A stretch of 11,192 nt of DNA from Deltaproteobacteria bacterium (GTDB lineage: Bacteria > Desulfobacterota > Syntrophia > Syntrophales > UBA2192), in contig JAPLJU010000045.1 of the NCBI GenBank assembly GCA_026388445.1, positions 1 through 11,192 on the forward strand. Reading direction: 5' to 3'. The notes beneath the pieces are model-generated. The model saw only the letters and a list, made by a program, of their open reading frames with translations. It had not been told where the DNA came from and ran no database searches. The first letter of the stretch is position 1, and each line of letters opens with the position of its first letter. This document shows positions 1 through 6,395 of this stretch, one piece after another. Both the position numbers and the translations under genes were made by a program.

Positions 1-53
1 TCCTGGGTCAACCGACTGTCGTTCCAGCCTCCATAAATCTCCTCAAACCTCAT
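1..53 (-). CDS. Transposase, N-terminal 17 codons only (runs off the window)
   Basis: An ATG at 53 reads leftward into MRFEEIYGGWNDSRLTQ and leaves the window still open. It is preceded by a good Shine-Dalgarno (AGGAGA, 8 nt before the ATG). The peptide resembles the start of transposases of the ISNCY group, which open with an 'EIY..W....LTQ' segment leading into an N-terminal helix-turn-helix of the type '(E)AA..LGV..RTF.RY'. That helix-turn-helix would lie just outside the window. Only 17 residues are visible, so whether the gene is intact and active cannot be judged. The recognition is from pattern memory, not alignment. Confidence 0.55.
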   Translation of the reverse strand, partial: MRFEEIYGGWNDSRLTQ

Positions 54-90
54 GTTCCGGTTCTCCTGTAGCAACTCTGTCCGTCTCATC

Positions 91-110
91 TGCCACCTCC
101 AAAGGTGGCA
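91..110. other. Perfect 8-bp hairpin in the IS, upstream of the transposase start
   Basis: TGCCACCT (91-98) and AGGTGGCA (103-110) are perfect inverted repeats around a CCAA loop. The hairpin lies between the direct repeats at the IS end and the transposase ATG, about 38 nt upstream of that ATG. There is no T-tract on either strand, so it is not an intrinsic terminator. It may limit translation of read-through transcripts entering the IS, or simply be a feature of the element end. Confidence 0.5.
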
Positions 111-118
111 ATCCTAAA

Positions 119-160
119 CCGGACAGATTATGTGCTACAAACCCGGACCGTTTACGTGCT
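119..160. repeat. Two 18-bp direct repeats at the IS tip, likely transposase-binding sites
   Basis: CCGGACAGATTATGTGCT (119-136) and CCGGACCGTTTACGTGCT (143-160) match at 15 of 18 positions with a 24-bp period. Both are preceded by an AAACC-type sequence. Tandem copies near the end of an insertion sequence commonly serve as transposase-binding sites; that role is inferred here. A matching inverted copy should exist at the far end of the element, outside this window. Confidence 0.6.
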
Positions 161-179
161 TCTTAAGGTAAAGTTTATG

Positions 180-208
180 TTGACAAAAGGAAAATATTTG
201 AATAAAAT
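180..208 (+). promoter_or_regulatory. Sigma70-type promoter of rpsU
   Basis: TTGACA (180-185, perfect -35) is followed after exactly 17 bp by TAAAAT (203-208, 5 of 6 matches to TATAAT), in an AT-rich stretch. Transcription would begin near 215, giving a leader of about 137 nt before the rpsU start at 352. The -35 box lies only about 20 bp outside the inferred IS tip. Confidence 0.75.
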
Positions 209-351
209 CCTCAAGTTTTTAGTCGTCTAAAGGAGGGTTTTCGCGTCCGGTCGGTCTCGATGTGAGGTCTCTTGCGTCCAGAATGATCAAGACCAGATCC
301 TTCTTGCAGCACCGCAATCATAGAATAATTAATGAAGGGAGCGTGTTTTTT

Positions 352-543
352 TTGGAGGTTAAGGTTTTTGATAACGATGTCGACAAGGCGCTGAAGGTTC
401 TCAAGAATAAGCTGTCCAAGAACGGGTTGTTCAAGGAGCTCAAGCTGCGCCGGGCGTATGAGAAACCTTCCGTCAAGAAAAAACGGAAGGCCATCGAGGC
501 ACGCCGGAGACTCGCCAAGGTCCAGAGAAGAAGGTATCGATAA
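352..543 (+). CDS. rpsU: 30S ribosomal protein S21
   Basis: A 63-residue, very basic protein. It carries the S21 signature near its start (EVKVFDNDVDKALKVLKNKL), then the central 'FKELKLRRAYEKPSVKKKRK' segment and an arginine-rich tail ending RRRYR. S21 is a small-subunit protein near the anti-Shine-Dalgarno end of 16S rRNA that helps initiate translation. The family is usually 55-70 residues and starts M-E/P-V-x-V, so the TTG at 352 is chosen. GAAGGGAG (334-341) lies 10 nt before it. The frame stays open upstream to GTG 262 and contains ATG 283, but that 30-residue extension (up to VFF) does not look like S21 and lacks a well-placed ribosome binding site. Confidence 0.9.
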   Translation: MEVKVFDNDVDKALKVLKNKLSKNGLFKELKLRRAYEKPSVKKKRKAIEARRRLAKVQRRRYR

Positions 544-659
544 TCACCATGCAGCCCGACAGAAGGCTGCGAGGAGGCTCCCTGACGGATCCGGAATAGA
601 GAGTTTGCCCATCCTATTTCAGCCTGTCTTTTTTCTCTGAATCCCCGAGGCATCAAGAG

Positions 660-1313
660 ATGGACGAGAAGCAGTATTTGATAGATGCCCTTTCGATCAG
701 CGAATCCTGGCGGGTGTTCCGGATCATGTCAGAGTTTGTCGAGGCCATCGAGGAACTCTCCGAAGTCAAACGTGCGGTAACCATCTTCGGGTCCGCCAGG
801 GCAACACCCGAGGACAAGTATTACGTCAAAGCGGAATACCTGGCCCGTCTCCTTGCGCAGAAGGGCTTCAGTGTGATCACCGGCGGCGGCCCCGGCATCA
901 TGGAAGCAGCCAACAAGGGAGCGGCCGAAGCCGGCGGGACCTCCGTCGGTTTGAACATCCTCCTGCCCCTCGAACAGGTTCCAAACCCTTACGCAAATCT
1001 CAGGATCAACTTCAAGTACTTCTTCATCCGAAAGGTCATGTTTGTCAAGTTTGCCGTGGCCTACGTGATTCTTCCCGGTGGCTTCGGGACCATGGACGAG
1101 CTCTTCGAGGCGCTCACCCTCATTCAGACCAGGCGTATAAAAAGCTTCCCCGTCGTTCTCATGGGGAGTGATTACTGGCGGGGGCTTGTGGACTGGCTGA
1201 AAAACGCCATGGTTGCCGAGGGCAACATCGCCCGCGAGGATCTGGACCTCATCCAGGTTCTCGATGACCCCGAGGAAGTTGTCCGGCACATACAGAAATT
1301 CGTTATTCTGTAA
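660..1313 (+). CDS. LOG-family (TIGR00730-type) nucleoside-monophosphate phosphoribohydrolase
   Basis: A 217-residue Rossmann-fold protein of the Lonely Guy / 'lysine decarboxylase-like' family. It has GGGPGIMEAAN at residues 75-85 and the hallmark PGGFGTMDELFE at 139-150; the RK pair at 124-125 fits the active-site arginine of the family. Members cleave N6-modified adenosine 5'-monophosphates (or AMP) to the free base and ribose 5-phosphate; the older 'lysine decarboxylase' label is a misannotation. An N-terminal helical stretch (SESWRVFRIMSEFVEAIEEL, 14-33) before the Rossmann core is seen in the longer bacterial members. It starts at ATG 660 with a weak ribosome binding site and lies 116 bp after rpsU, so it may share that transcript. 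The physiological substrate cannot be read from the sequence. Confidence 0.88.
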   Translation: MDEKQYLIDALSISESWRVFRIMSEFVEAIEELSEVKRAVTIFGSARATPEDKYYVKAEYLARLLAQKGFSVITGGGPGIMEAANKGAAEAGGTSVGLNILLPLEQVPNPYANLRINFKYFFIRKVMFVKFAVAYVILPGGFGTMDELFEALTLIQTRRIKSFPVVLMGSDYWRGLVDWLKNAMVAEGNIAREDLDLIQVLDDPEEVVRHIQKFVIL

Positions 1314-1460
1314 ATTCCTTGCCTTTGCCCCGTCTTCCCTTTACAATTCCAGTCCCATCGGATCCTTGAAGATCGAATCTTGAATTTACATTCTCGAGAC
1401 GCCTTGTCACTGAATGATAAGACCTTGCCTCGAAGACCTGGAATTCTGCTGGAGTGTCCC

Positions 1461-2846
1461 ATGACCGCCCGGGGTGAAAAGAAGGATCAAGCGGAGGGAA
1501 CCCTGAATAAAACCCTCAGCGAAATCGCAAAGGGCAGGGCGCACCCCTGTTACCTCCTGTACGGCGATGAGGATTACCTCATCGAGGAGGCCCTCAAAAA
1601 GATGGTTGATCTCCTTCTGCCGCAAAAGGCACGGGACTTCAGCCTCTTTGTCATGGAAGGGGATCCCGGAGACGCCCAGGACGTCTACAGCGATATCCTC
1701 ACCCCCCCCCTGCTCCCTGGGAGGAAGGTGTTCGTCTTCAAAAATACCCGCCTCTTCTATTCCCGATCAACAGCCCCGGAGCTCATACGAAGGGTCGTGG
1801 ATAACCTCGACACCCATCCGCCGATCGCGGCAAGGAGTTTCATGGCTTTTCTCTCCATGGTCGGGTGGACCCTCGAAGACCTCAGGGACGGGGAATGGAC
1901 GAAAATATCCGATGGAGACTGGGAAAAGGCCCTCGGGGAAGATATGGATGAGGACCGTGAAAAGTGGGTACCCCGCATCGTGGATTTATGCTTGGCCCAT
2001 TCCTCTTCGGGCGGGGGGCCGACGGATATGGCCGGGGGAATGGAGGACATCATCTCCGGCGGGATGCCCGATGGACATGTCCTTATCTTTACCGCCGACA
2101 CGGTGGATAAGAGAAAGAGGATCTTCAAGGTGGTTGCCGACTGTGGTGTCGTCATCCCCTTCGTCAAAGCCAGAGGCGAGGCGCAGCAGAAAAGGATGCT
2201 CGTCGATAATGTTGAGGCGTTTCTGTCGGAGCGGGGCAAGAAGCTTTCACCCGATGCCTGGGAAGCCCTCGGCCGGAAGACGGGCTTTCGATTCCGGGAA
2301 TCCGTGGAAGCCATGGAACTGCTCGTGACGTATTGCGCCGATCGCGCGCTCATCGAGGAGAAGGACGTCGAGGAGGTGATCGGGAAGACCCGGGATGACA
2401 CGGTCTTCGAGCTTATCTCAGCGATCCTGGAAAAGGATCTGAATAAAGCGCTTACAAATCTCAAGGATCTTTTCCGGCAGGGTGTCCATCACCTCATGAT
2501 CCTGACCATGCTCAGCCGGGAGGTCCGCCTTTTGCTCCATGCTAAAATCGTCCTGTCCTCCGGCAGGCTGCGATCTTTCCAGCCGGGTATGGATTACGGC
2601 CAGTTCTCCACCCGGGCCTATCCGAGGTTGAAAGAGATGGCGGCCGAGGCCGGCCGGGAGAGACTTTTTCTCGCAGATCAGCATCCGTTCGTGATTTACA
2701 ACGCGCTCAGGAATTCCGGAAAATTTTCCCAGGCGAGGCTGATCCGCCACGTGGATCAGCTTGTAGCGACGGATGTGGCCATGAAATCGACGGGGAGAGA
2801 CCCCCGGCTGATGCTCGAGAGGCTGATCATCGATCTCTGCCGGTAG
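1461..2846 (+). CDS. holA: DNA polymerase III, delta subunit, with a domain-1 insertion
   Basis: A 461-residue HolA, the clamp-loader subunit that opens the beta sliding clamp. Visible landmarks are the N-terminal YLLYGDEDYLIEEAL (31-45), a beta-strand VFVFKN (90-95), VLIFTADTVDKRKRIFK (207-223), the VIPFVKARGE segment (231-240) and GRKTGFRFRESVEAMELLVTY-type helices (271-291). The C-terminal collar follows, with LKDLFRQG.HHLMILTMLSREVRLLLH (335-360). HolA is usually about 340 residues. Most of the excess lies between FVFKN and HVLIFT, where roughly 75-80 extra residues (about 105-200) sit, acidic and then Gly/Ser-rich. ATG 1461 is chosen because GGAG (1451-1454) lies 6 nt upstream; an in-frame TTG at 1380 would add 27 unsupported residues. 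The coding sequence contains a C9 run (1702-1710). It ends 17 bp from the convergent yacP-like gene. Confidence 0.88.
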   Translation: MTARGEKKDQAEGTLNKTLSEIAKGRAHPCYLLYGDEDYLIEEALKKMVDLLLPQKARDFSLFVMEGDPGDAQDVYSDILTPPLLPGRKVFVFKNTRLFYSRSTAPELIRRVVDNLDTHPPIAARSFMAFLSMVGWTLEDLRDGEWTKISDGDWEKALGEDMDEDREKWVPRIVDLCLAHSSSGGGPTDMAGGMEDIISGGMPDGHVLIFTADTVDKRKRIFKVVADCGVVIPFVKARGEAQQKRMLVDNVEAFLSERGKKLSPDAWEALGRKTGFRFRESVEAMELLVTYCADRALIEEKDVEEVIGKTRDDTVFELISAILEKDLNKALTNLKDLFRQGVHHLMILTMLSREVRLLLHAKIVLSSGRLRSFQPGMDYGQFSTRAYPRLKEMAAEAGRERLFLADQHPFVIYNALRNSGKFSQARLIRHVDQLVATDVAMKSTGRDPRLMLERLIIDLCR

Positions 2847-2863
2847 AAATCGGGGAAGGCGCC

Positions 2864-3394
2864 CTACAATTTTTTCAGTCTCGTCAGCTCGACCCGTTTT
2901 TTCTTCGGCATTCTCCGGGAAGGGCCCTTTTTCTTTTTCCCCGGTGTTTCACGGGTGTACGCCTCTTCCGGCTCTTCCGCTGGAAGGGGGGCCGGTTGTG
3001 ATGAGAGCCCGGCGCGAACCATCCGTTCTTCGAAATCCTGCGATGAAATGACTGCACCGCCGCAGCGGATCACGGCATCCTGGATTCCCCTGTCGGAGGT
3101 TACGACGACGATCTCCTCTCCGGCATGCCTGGCAATTCGCTTGATGACATCGTCGGCCTTTTCGCCCTTCCGGGAATAGATGATGTCGATACCCCATTCA
3201 CGGTCGCGTTCCTCCGCGGGCGATCCACTCAGCCATCCGTCGAAGACAACCGTGATCCGGTGGGATCTGAATTTTCTGTATCCCGAAAGCCTCCGGATGA
3301 GCTCGAGACGCCCCCTTTCCAGGCTGAGCCTTTCGAAAAGACGGAGCGTCTCCGATTGCCTGATGCAGTTGTAGCCGTCGACAAGGATGTGCAC
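2864..3394 (-). CDS. YacP-like NYN-domain protein, putative RNase
   Basis: A 176-residue protein opening MHILVDGYNCIRQ, the start of the YacP/Rae1-type NYN (PIN-like) domain. Acidic residues expected to bind metal are visible: D6 with N9, D52 in VVFDGW, D81/D82 in the 'SRKGEKADDVIKRI' segment, and D101 in VVTSDRGIQ. YacP of Bacillus (Rae1) is a ribosome-associated mRNA endonuclease; similar activity here is inference. Residues 135-176 are a Pro/Glu linker followed by a lysine/arginine-rich tail, plausible for RNA or ribosome binding. It starts with GTG at 3394 with AAGGGAG 9 nt upstream; this start gives the family-typical N-terminus. It is divergent from the DHH phosphoesterase gene. Confidence 0.82.
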   Translation of the reverse strand: MHILVDGYNCIRQSETLRLFERLSLERGRLELIRRLSGYRKFRSHRITVVFDGWLSGSPAEERDREWGIDIIYSRKGEKADDVIKRIARHAGEEIVVVTSDRGIQDAVIRCGGAVISSQDFEERMVRAGLSSQPAPLPAEEPEEAYTRETPGKKKKGPSRRMPKKKRVELTRLKKL

Positions 3395-3423
3395 GGTTTC
3401 AAACTCCCTTAGTTTTACCAGTC

Positions 3424-3452
3424 TTTTTACCGCTTTGAGCCGGATTAATCAA
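3424..3452 (-). promoter_or_regulatory. Candidate promoter of the YacP-like gene
   Basis: Read leftward, TTGATT (3452-3447) is followed after 17 bp by TAAAAA (3429-3424), each matching 4 of 6 consensus positions. The leader would be about 25 nt to the GTG at 3394. It is one of several AT-rich possibilities in the spacer, so support is modest. Confidence 0.35.
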
Positions 3453-3507
3453 GCTTCGGCAACCCTGCAGGGGAAAATAGCTATAGACTTTCCACGGTTC
3501 TTGTAGT

Positions 3508-3532
3508 TTAATACCCCCTCATTAAATCCCCC
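3508..3532. repeat. Two short direct repeats in the yacP-like/DHH divergent spacer
   Basis: TTAATACCCCC (3508-3518) and TTAAATCCCCC (3522-3532) repeat with a 14-bp period in an otherwise unremarkable 270-bp spacer. Two half-helical-turn-type spaced copies could be an operator for the divergent genes; nothing else supports that. Confidence 0.3.
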
Positions 3533-3664
3533 CTGAAATCTATTGAAAATCAGGGCGATGAAAGGCCGCCATCCCGACGGTTTCTTTTGGTAAAGGCGGG
3601 CTTCTTGCTGTTTAAGCCTGGTCGCTGCTTTGACGGGCCAGGGTGACCCCGGTCGAGAAATCAG

Positions 3665-4699
3665 ATGGATCAAGAAGGGAACAACATCCGGGCCCGGCTT
3701 GAGAAGATCCAGGAAATCGTCAAGGGAAAACGCAAAGTCCTGATTGTCACCCACAACAATCCCGACCCTGACTCCCTTGCCACGGCCCTGGCCCTGAGGT
3801 ACCTCCTTCACGAAAAATGGGGTGTCGGCAGTGTCATTGCCTACGGCGGCATCATAGGCCGGGCTGAAAACAGGGCGATGATCAGGCAGCTCAGGATTGA
3901 TATCAGGCCCCTGCAGGATGTCATCATCAAGAACTTCAGCGTCGTGGCCCTCGTTGATTCTCAGCCCGGCGCGGGAAACAACGCCCTTCCCAAGTACCTG
4001 ATCCCGGATATCGTGATCGACCACCACTCCCCCATCCGGGCCAAATCCATGAGGGCAAAGTATTACGATATTCGCACCGATTACGGCAGTACATCCACCA
4101 TCCTGGCCGAATACCTCATGGTGGCGGGCCTCCCGGATATCCACCGGAGGGTCGCCACGGCCCTCATGTACGGGATCAAGTCGGATACCCGTGATCTCGG
4201 GCGGGCGACGAGCCCCAAGGATATCGACACATTACGGTTCCTCTATCCCAAGATTCTCTTCAAGGCCCTGGGAAAGATCGAACACCCGGAACTCCCTCGT
4301 GCCTATTTTCAGCGCCTGGGTAAGGCTATCACAAATGCCCAGATTGACAAGGATGTGGTCATCCTGAACCTGGACCACACCGACGATGTCGACCTGATCG
4401 CCGAGATGGCCGATCTCCTCCTGCTCGCGGAGGGCGTGAAATGGTCTCTCTGCCTCGGGGAAAATGGGGGAAACGAGTTCTTTTCGCTCCGGACGAAGAG
4501 AAGGCGGGGTTCCGCCGACCGGGTGGCCCAGAAGATGGTTGCGGGGATCGGTATGGGCGGCGGTCACAACATGATTGCCGGCGGAAAGGCCGGGGCCATA
4601 TCGAACCTGAATAAAACCCCCGAGGAGATCCGGGACATCCTGATATCCCGGTTCCTGACGGAGGTCAAGAGAAAGGATTTCAAGGGGCAGAATCTCTAG
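3665..4699 (+). CDS. NrnA-like DHH/DHHA1 phosphoesterase
   Basis: A 344-residue protein of the RecJ-like DHH superfamily. Motif I is HNNPDPDS (30-37), motif II D98 in VALVDSQ, motif III the signature DHH at 119-121 (VIDHHSP), and motif IV D174 in GIKSDT. The C-terminal DHHA1 substrate-binding domain shows GMGGGHNMIAGGKA (296-309). The family includes NrnA oligoribonucleases/pAp phosphatases and cyclic-di-AMP phosphodiesterases, which cut short substrates from one end with Mn2+. There are no transmembrane or PAS segments, so this is the soluble stand-alone type. Its substrate (nanoRNA, pAp or pApA) cannot be decided from sequence. The ATG at 3665 has only a weak ribosome binding site (GAGAAA). 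The gene ends 21 bp from the convergent rpe. Confidence 0.88.
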   Translation: MDQEGNNIRARLEKIQEIVKGKRKVLIVTHNNPDPDSLATALALRYLLHEKWGVGSVIAYGGIIGRAENRAMIRQLRIDIRPLQDVIIKNFSVVALVDSQPGAGNNALPKYLIPDIVIDHHSPIRAKSMRAKYYDIRTDYGSTSTILAEYLMVAGLPDIHRRVATALMYGIKSDTRDLGRATSPKDIDTLRFLYPKILFKALGKIEHPELPRAYFQRLGKAITNAQIDKDVVILNLDHTDDVDLIAEMADLLLLAEGVKWSLCLGENGGNEFFSLRTKRRRGSADRVAQKMVAGIGMGGGHNMIAGGKAGAISNLNKTPEEIRDILISRFLTEVKRKDFKGQNL

Positions 4700-4720
4700 T
4701 CTGCCGTTGCCCTGTGAGGT

Positions 4721-5386
4721 CTAAGTGACCGCCCTTTTTGTCAGGGTCTTCATCTCGCCGATGGTCTTTGCGTAGTCTTTGCTACCGAAAACGGAGGCGC
4801 CGGCGACGACGATGTCCGTTCCCGCCTCCTGAACAGCCCGAATGTTTTCCAGGGTAATTCCCCCGTCCACTTCCAGCATCACCGCCGGGTTCGAAGCCCT
4901 GATGAGATCCCTTGCTCTCCGAATCTTGTCGATCATGCCATCAATGAATTTCTGACCGCCGAAACCCGGGTTGACCGTCATGACGAGCAGAAGATCAACT
5001 TCGGGGAGAATCTGTTCGACGGCTGAAAGAGGCGTGGCCGGGTTCAGGGAGACCCCGGCTTTCTTCCCCTTCTGCTTGATGGCGGTGATGATCCGGTGAA
5101 GGTGAGTGGATGCCTCCACGTGGACCGTGATGATGTCGCTTCCGGCCGCAGCAAAAGCATCGATGTATCGTTCGGGGCTTTCGATCATCAGGTGGACGTC
5201 AAAGGGGATCTTCGTGACCTTCCTCAACGAAGCCACCACTGCCGGCCCGATGGTGAGGTTCGGGACGAAATGCCCGTCCATGACGTCGATGTGGATCAGA
5301 TCCGCCCCCGCCGCTTCGACGGCCCTGATTTCCTCTCCCAGCCTGCTGAAGTCGGCGGACAGTATGGATGGCGCAATCTTGAGCAT
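4721..5386 (-). CDS. rpe: Ribulose-phosphate 3-epimerase
   Basis: A 221-residue TIM-barrel enzyme that interconverts D-ribulose 5-phosphate and D-xylulose 5-phosphate in the pentose phosphate pathway. It matches the family end to end: APSILSADFSRLGEEI (5-20), the metal/catalytic HIDVMDGHFVPN (32-43, with H32 and D34), VHLMIESPERYI (64-75, with H65), MTVNPGFGGQKFI (136-148), the catalytic aspartate in LEVDGGIT (171-178) and the phosphate-binding VAGASVFG (194-201). Length is normal. AAAGGGA lies a few nt upstream of the ATG at 5386. It starts 36 bp after the lipoprotein gene on the same strand, so the two probably share a transcript. Confidence 0.96.
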   Translation of the reverse strand: MLKIAPSILSADFSRLGEEIRAVEAAGADLIHIDVMDGHFVPNLTIGPAVVASLRKVTKIPFDVHLMIESPERYIDAFAAAGSDIITVHVEASTHLHRIITAIKQKGKKAGVSLNPATPLSAVEQILPEVDLLLVMTVNPGFGGQKFIDGMIDKIRRARDLIRASNPAVMLEVDGGITLENIRAVQEAGTDIVVAGASVFGSKDYAKTIGEMKTLTKRAVT

Positions 5387-5422
5387 GGATTCCCTTTGAA
5401 GAGGCTTGGAACCTGGCGTACG

Positions 5423-6172
5423 CTAAAATTTAAAATACATGGGAGGATAGACCAGTTTCGTATCTCCCTCCTTGAGCCTCAGCCTCAACTCCTTTGCTTT
5501 TTTGGCCTCGCCGGGGAAAAAGATAAAACCGTAGGCAACCTCCCCCGGCGTGATGGCCCGACGCTCAAGCGACCTCGTCCTGAGGTCCTCCCGGATCTGG
5601 CTCTGGACTTCCACGTCGGTCAATCCCTTCGCACCACCGAGGACCATGCCGCCCGCCGCGCCGATGGCGGCACCCTTCATGGCCGCATCGCCGACATTTT
5701 GACCCGACACGATGCCGATGGCTGCACCGATGATGGCACCTGCCGCGCCTCCCAGCATGCCGGACTTGGCTCCTTCGGGCATGACCTGGCCCAGTTCGGT
5801 CTGCTTGGCGATGCGGTCATAGACCAGCCTGGAATCGAGGATGGGCCAGAGGTTGTTGTCGGTGTCTATCAGAAAAGTCTGATCGGGCACGATTTCCAGG
5901 GGGTGGGATCCCTTGTTGTCGAAAATGACCTGGACGGGCAGGATTCCCGCTTCCCTGATCGAAAAGCCAAAGGCCTGTCCGGCATCCTTCGGGTCATCAT
6001 AAGCCCTGGAGGCGATGGTCGCACCGGCCACCTCCGTTGCGTTCGGGTATGCCGACGGCATCTTGAAAGGGACGACCTGTCTCTCGTATTTTGCGCAGGA
6101 CACCAGGAAAAGCCCCAGGCTCAGGGCGATCAGGACGGCCCAAACCCTGAGAGCTCTTGTTCTCATTGTCAT
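5423..6172 (-). CDS. Glycine-zipper lipoprotein of unknown function
   Basis: A 249-residue predicted lipoprotein. Residues 1-25 form a signal peptide (basic MTMRTRALR, hydrophobic WAVLIALSLGLFLV) ending at the lipobox LVSC, with C26 as the lipidated cysteine. Alanine at +2 does not signal inner-membrane retention, so an outer-membrane, periplasm-facing location is likely. Residues 138-181 are a glycine zipper (GGAAGAIIGAAIGIVSG, then GAAIGAAGGMVLGG), able to insert into or pack against membrane. The flanking regions (65-115 and 205-245) look like beta-rich soluble segments ending PPMYFKF. A strong ribosome binding site (AAAGGAGG, 7-8 nt before ATG 6172) supports the start. It is divergent from waaA and upstream of rpe; neither neighbour defines its role. 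I do not recognise a named family beyond the zipper. Confidence 0.82.
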   Translation of the reverse strand: MTMRTRALRVWAVLIALSLGLFLVSCAKYERQVVPFKMPSAYPNATEVAGATIASRAYDDPKDAGQAFGFSIREAGILPVQVIFDNKGSHPLEIVPDQTFLIDTDNNLWPILDSRLVYDRIAKQTELGQVMPEGAKSGMLGGAAGAIIGAAIGIVSGQNVGDAAMKGAAIGAAGGMVLGGAKGLTDVEVQSQIREDLRTRSLERRAITPGEVAYGFIFFPGEAKKAKELRLRLKEGDTKLVYPPMYFKF

Positions 6173-6316
6173 CGAAGACCTCCTTTGTTGAAAAGTTCCA
6201 CAGGACCGAAAAGACGTTTTGACTTTATTTGTTGTATAACGTGCGGTCCCTTAAGGGGTTGACCCAGGAATATCACCACTGCCCAGGGGAAGTCAACAGA
6301 TTCAGGAGAAAGAGGC

Positions 6317-6345
6317 TTGACAGGGGCTTGAAAGACATTTATCGT
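6317..6345 (+). promoter_or_regulatory. Candidate sigma70 promoter of waaA
   Basis: A perfect TTGACA (6317-6322) is followed after 17 bp by TATCGT (6340-6345, 4 of 6 matches). It would start transcription near 6352, about 44 nt before the waaA ATG. It lies in the 223-bp spacer between the divergent lipoprotein and waaA genes. Confidence 0.45.
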
Positions 6346-6395
6346 CCCATCGTTTACTGGCACATTGATCAAAGGTTTTCTGGAAACGCACAGGC

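Larger units (their letters stand above)
1..160 (-). mobile_element. End of an insertion sequence (ISNCY-like), cut by the window edge
   Basis: The segment contains the beginning of a leftward transposase gene (ATG at 53), an 8-bp hairpin (91-110) and two near-identical 18-bp direct repeats (119-136 and 143-160). That is the layout expected between a transposase start and the IS tip. The tip is placed at about 160, where the second repeat ends and the sequence turns AT-rich and promoter-like. The exact boundary and any target-site duplication cannot be fixed, because the other end lies outside the window. Family assignment rests only on the N-terminal transposase peptide and is tentative. Confidence 0.6.

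Noticed and set aside
551..570. 6-bp hairpin GCAGCC/GGCTGC after rpsU, considered as a terminator
   Set aside because: The loop is 8 nt and no T-tract follows; the T6 run near 629 is too far away. Read-through into the LOG gene seems likely.
1369..1381. AAGAT-CGA-ATCTT palindrome before holA
   Set aside because: Only five paired bases, no repeat elsewhere and no promoter beside it; expected by chance.
1567..2328. Rightward 253-codon frame inside holA
   Set aside because: Off-frame shadow rich in S, P, R and W; holA in the other frame has clear family motifs throughout.
2847..2877. T6 run after a G-rich stretch between holA and the YacP-like gene, considered as a holA terminator
   Set aside because: No stable stem immediately precedes the Ts; only three base pairs can be drawn.
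6248..6257. CCCTTAAGGG palindrome in the lipoprotein/waaA spacer
   Set aside because: A single 10-bp palindrome without a second copy or clear promoter overlap; not enough to call an operator.
5096..6262. Long rightward open frame (388 codons) across rpe and the lipoprotein gene
   Set aside because: It lies opposite two convincing genes, has a composition rich in D, H, R and G typical of a GC-rich antisense shadow, and resembles no family.
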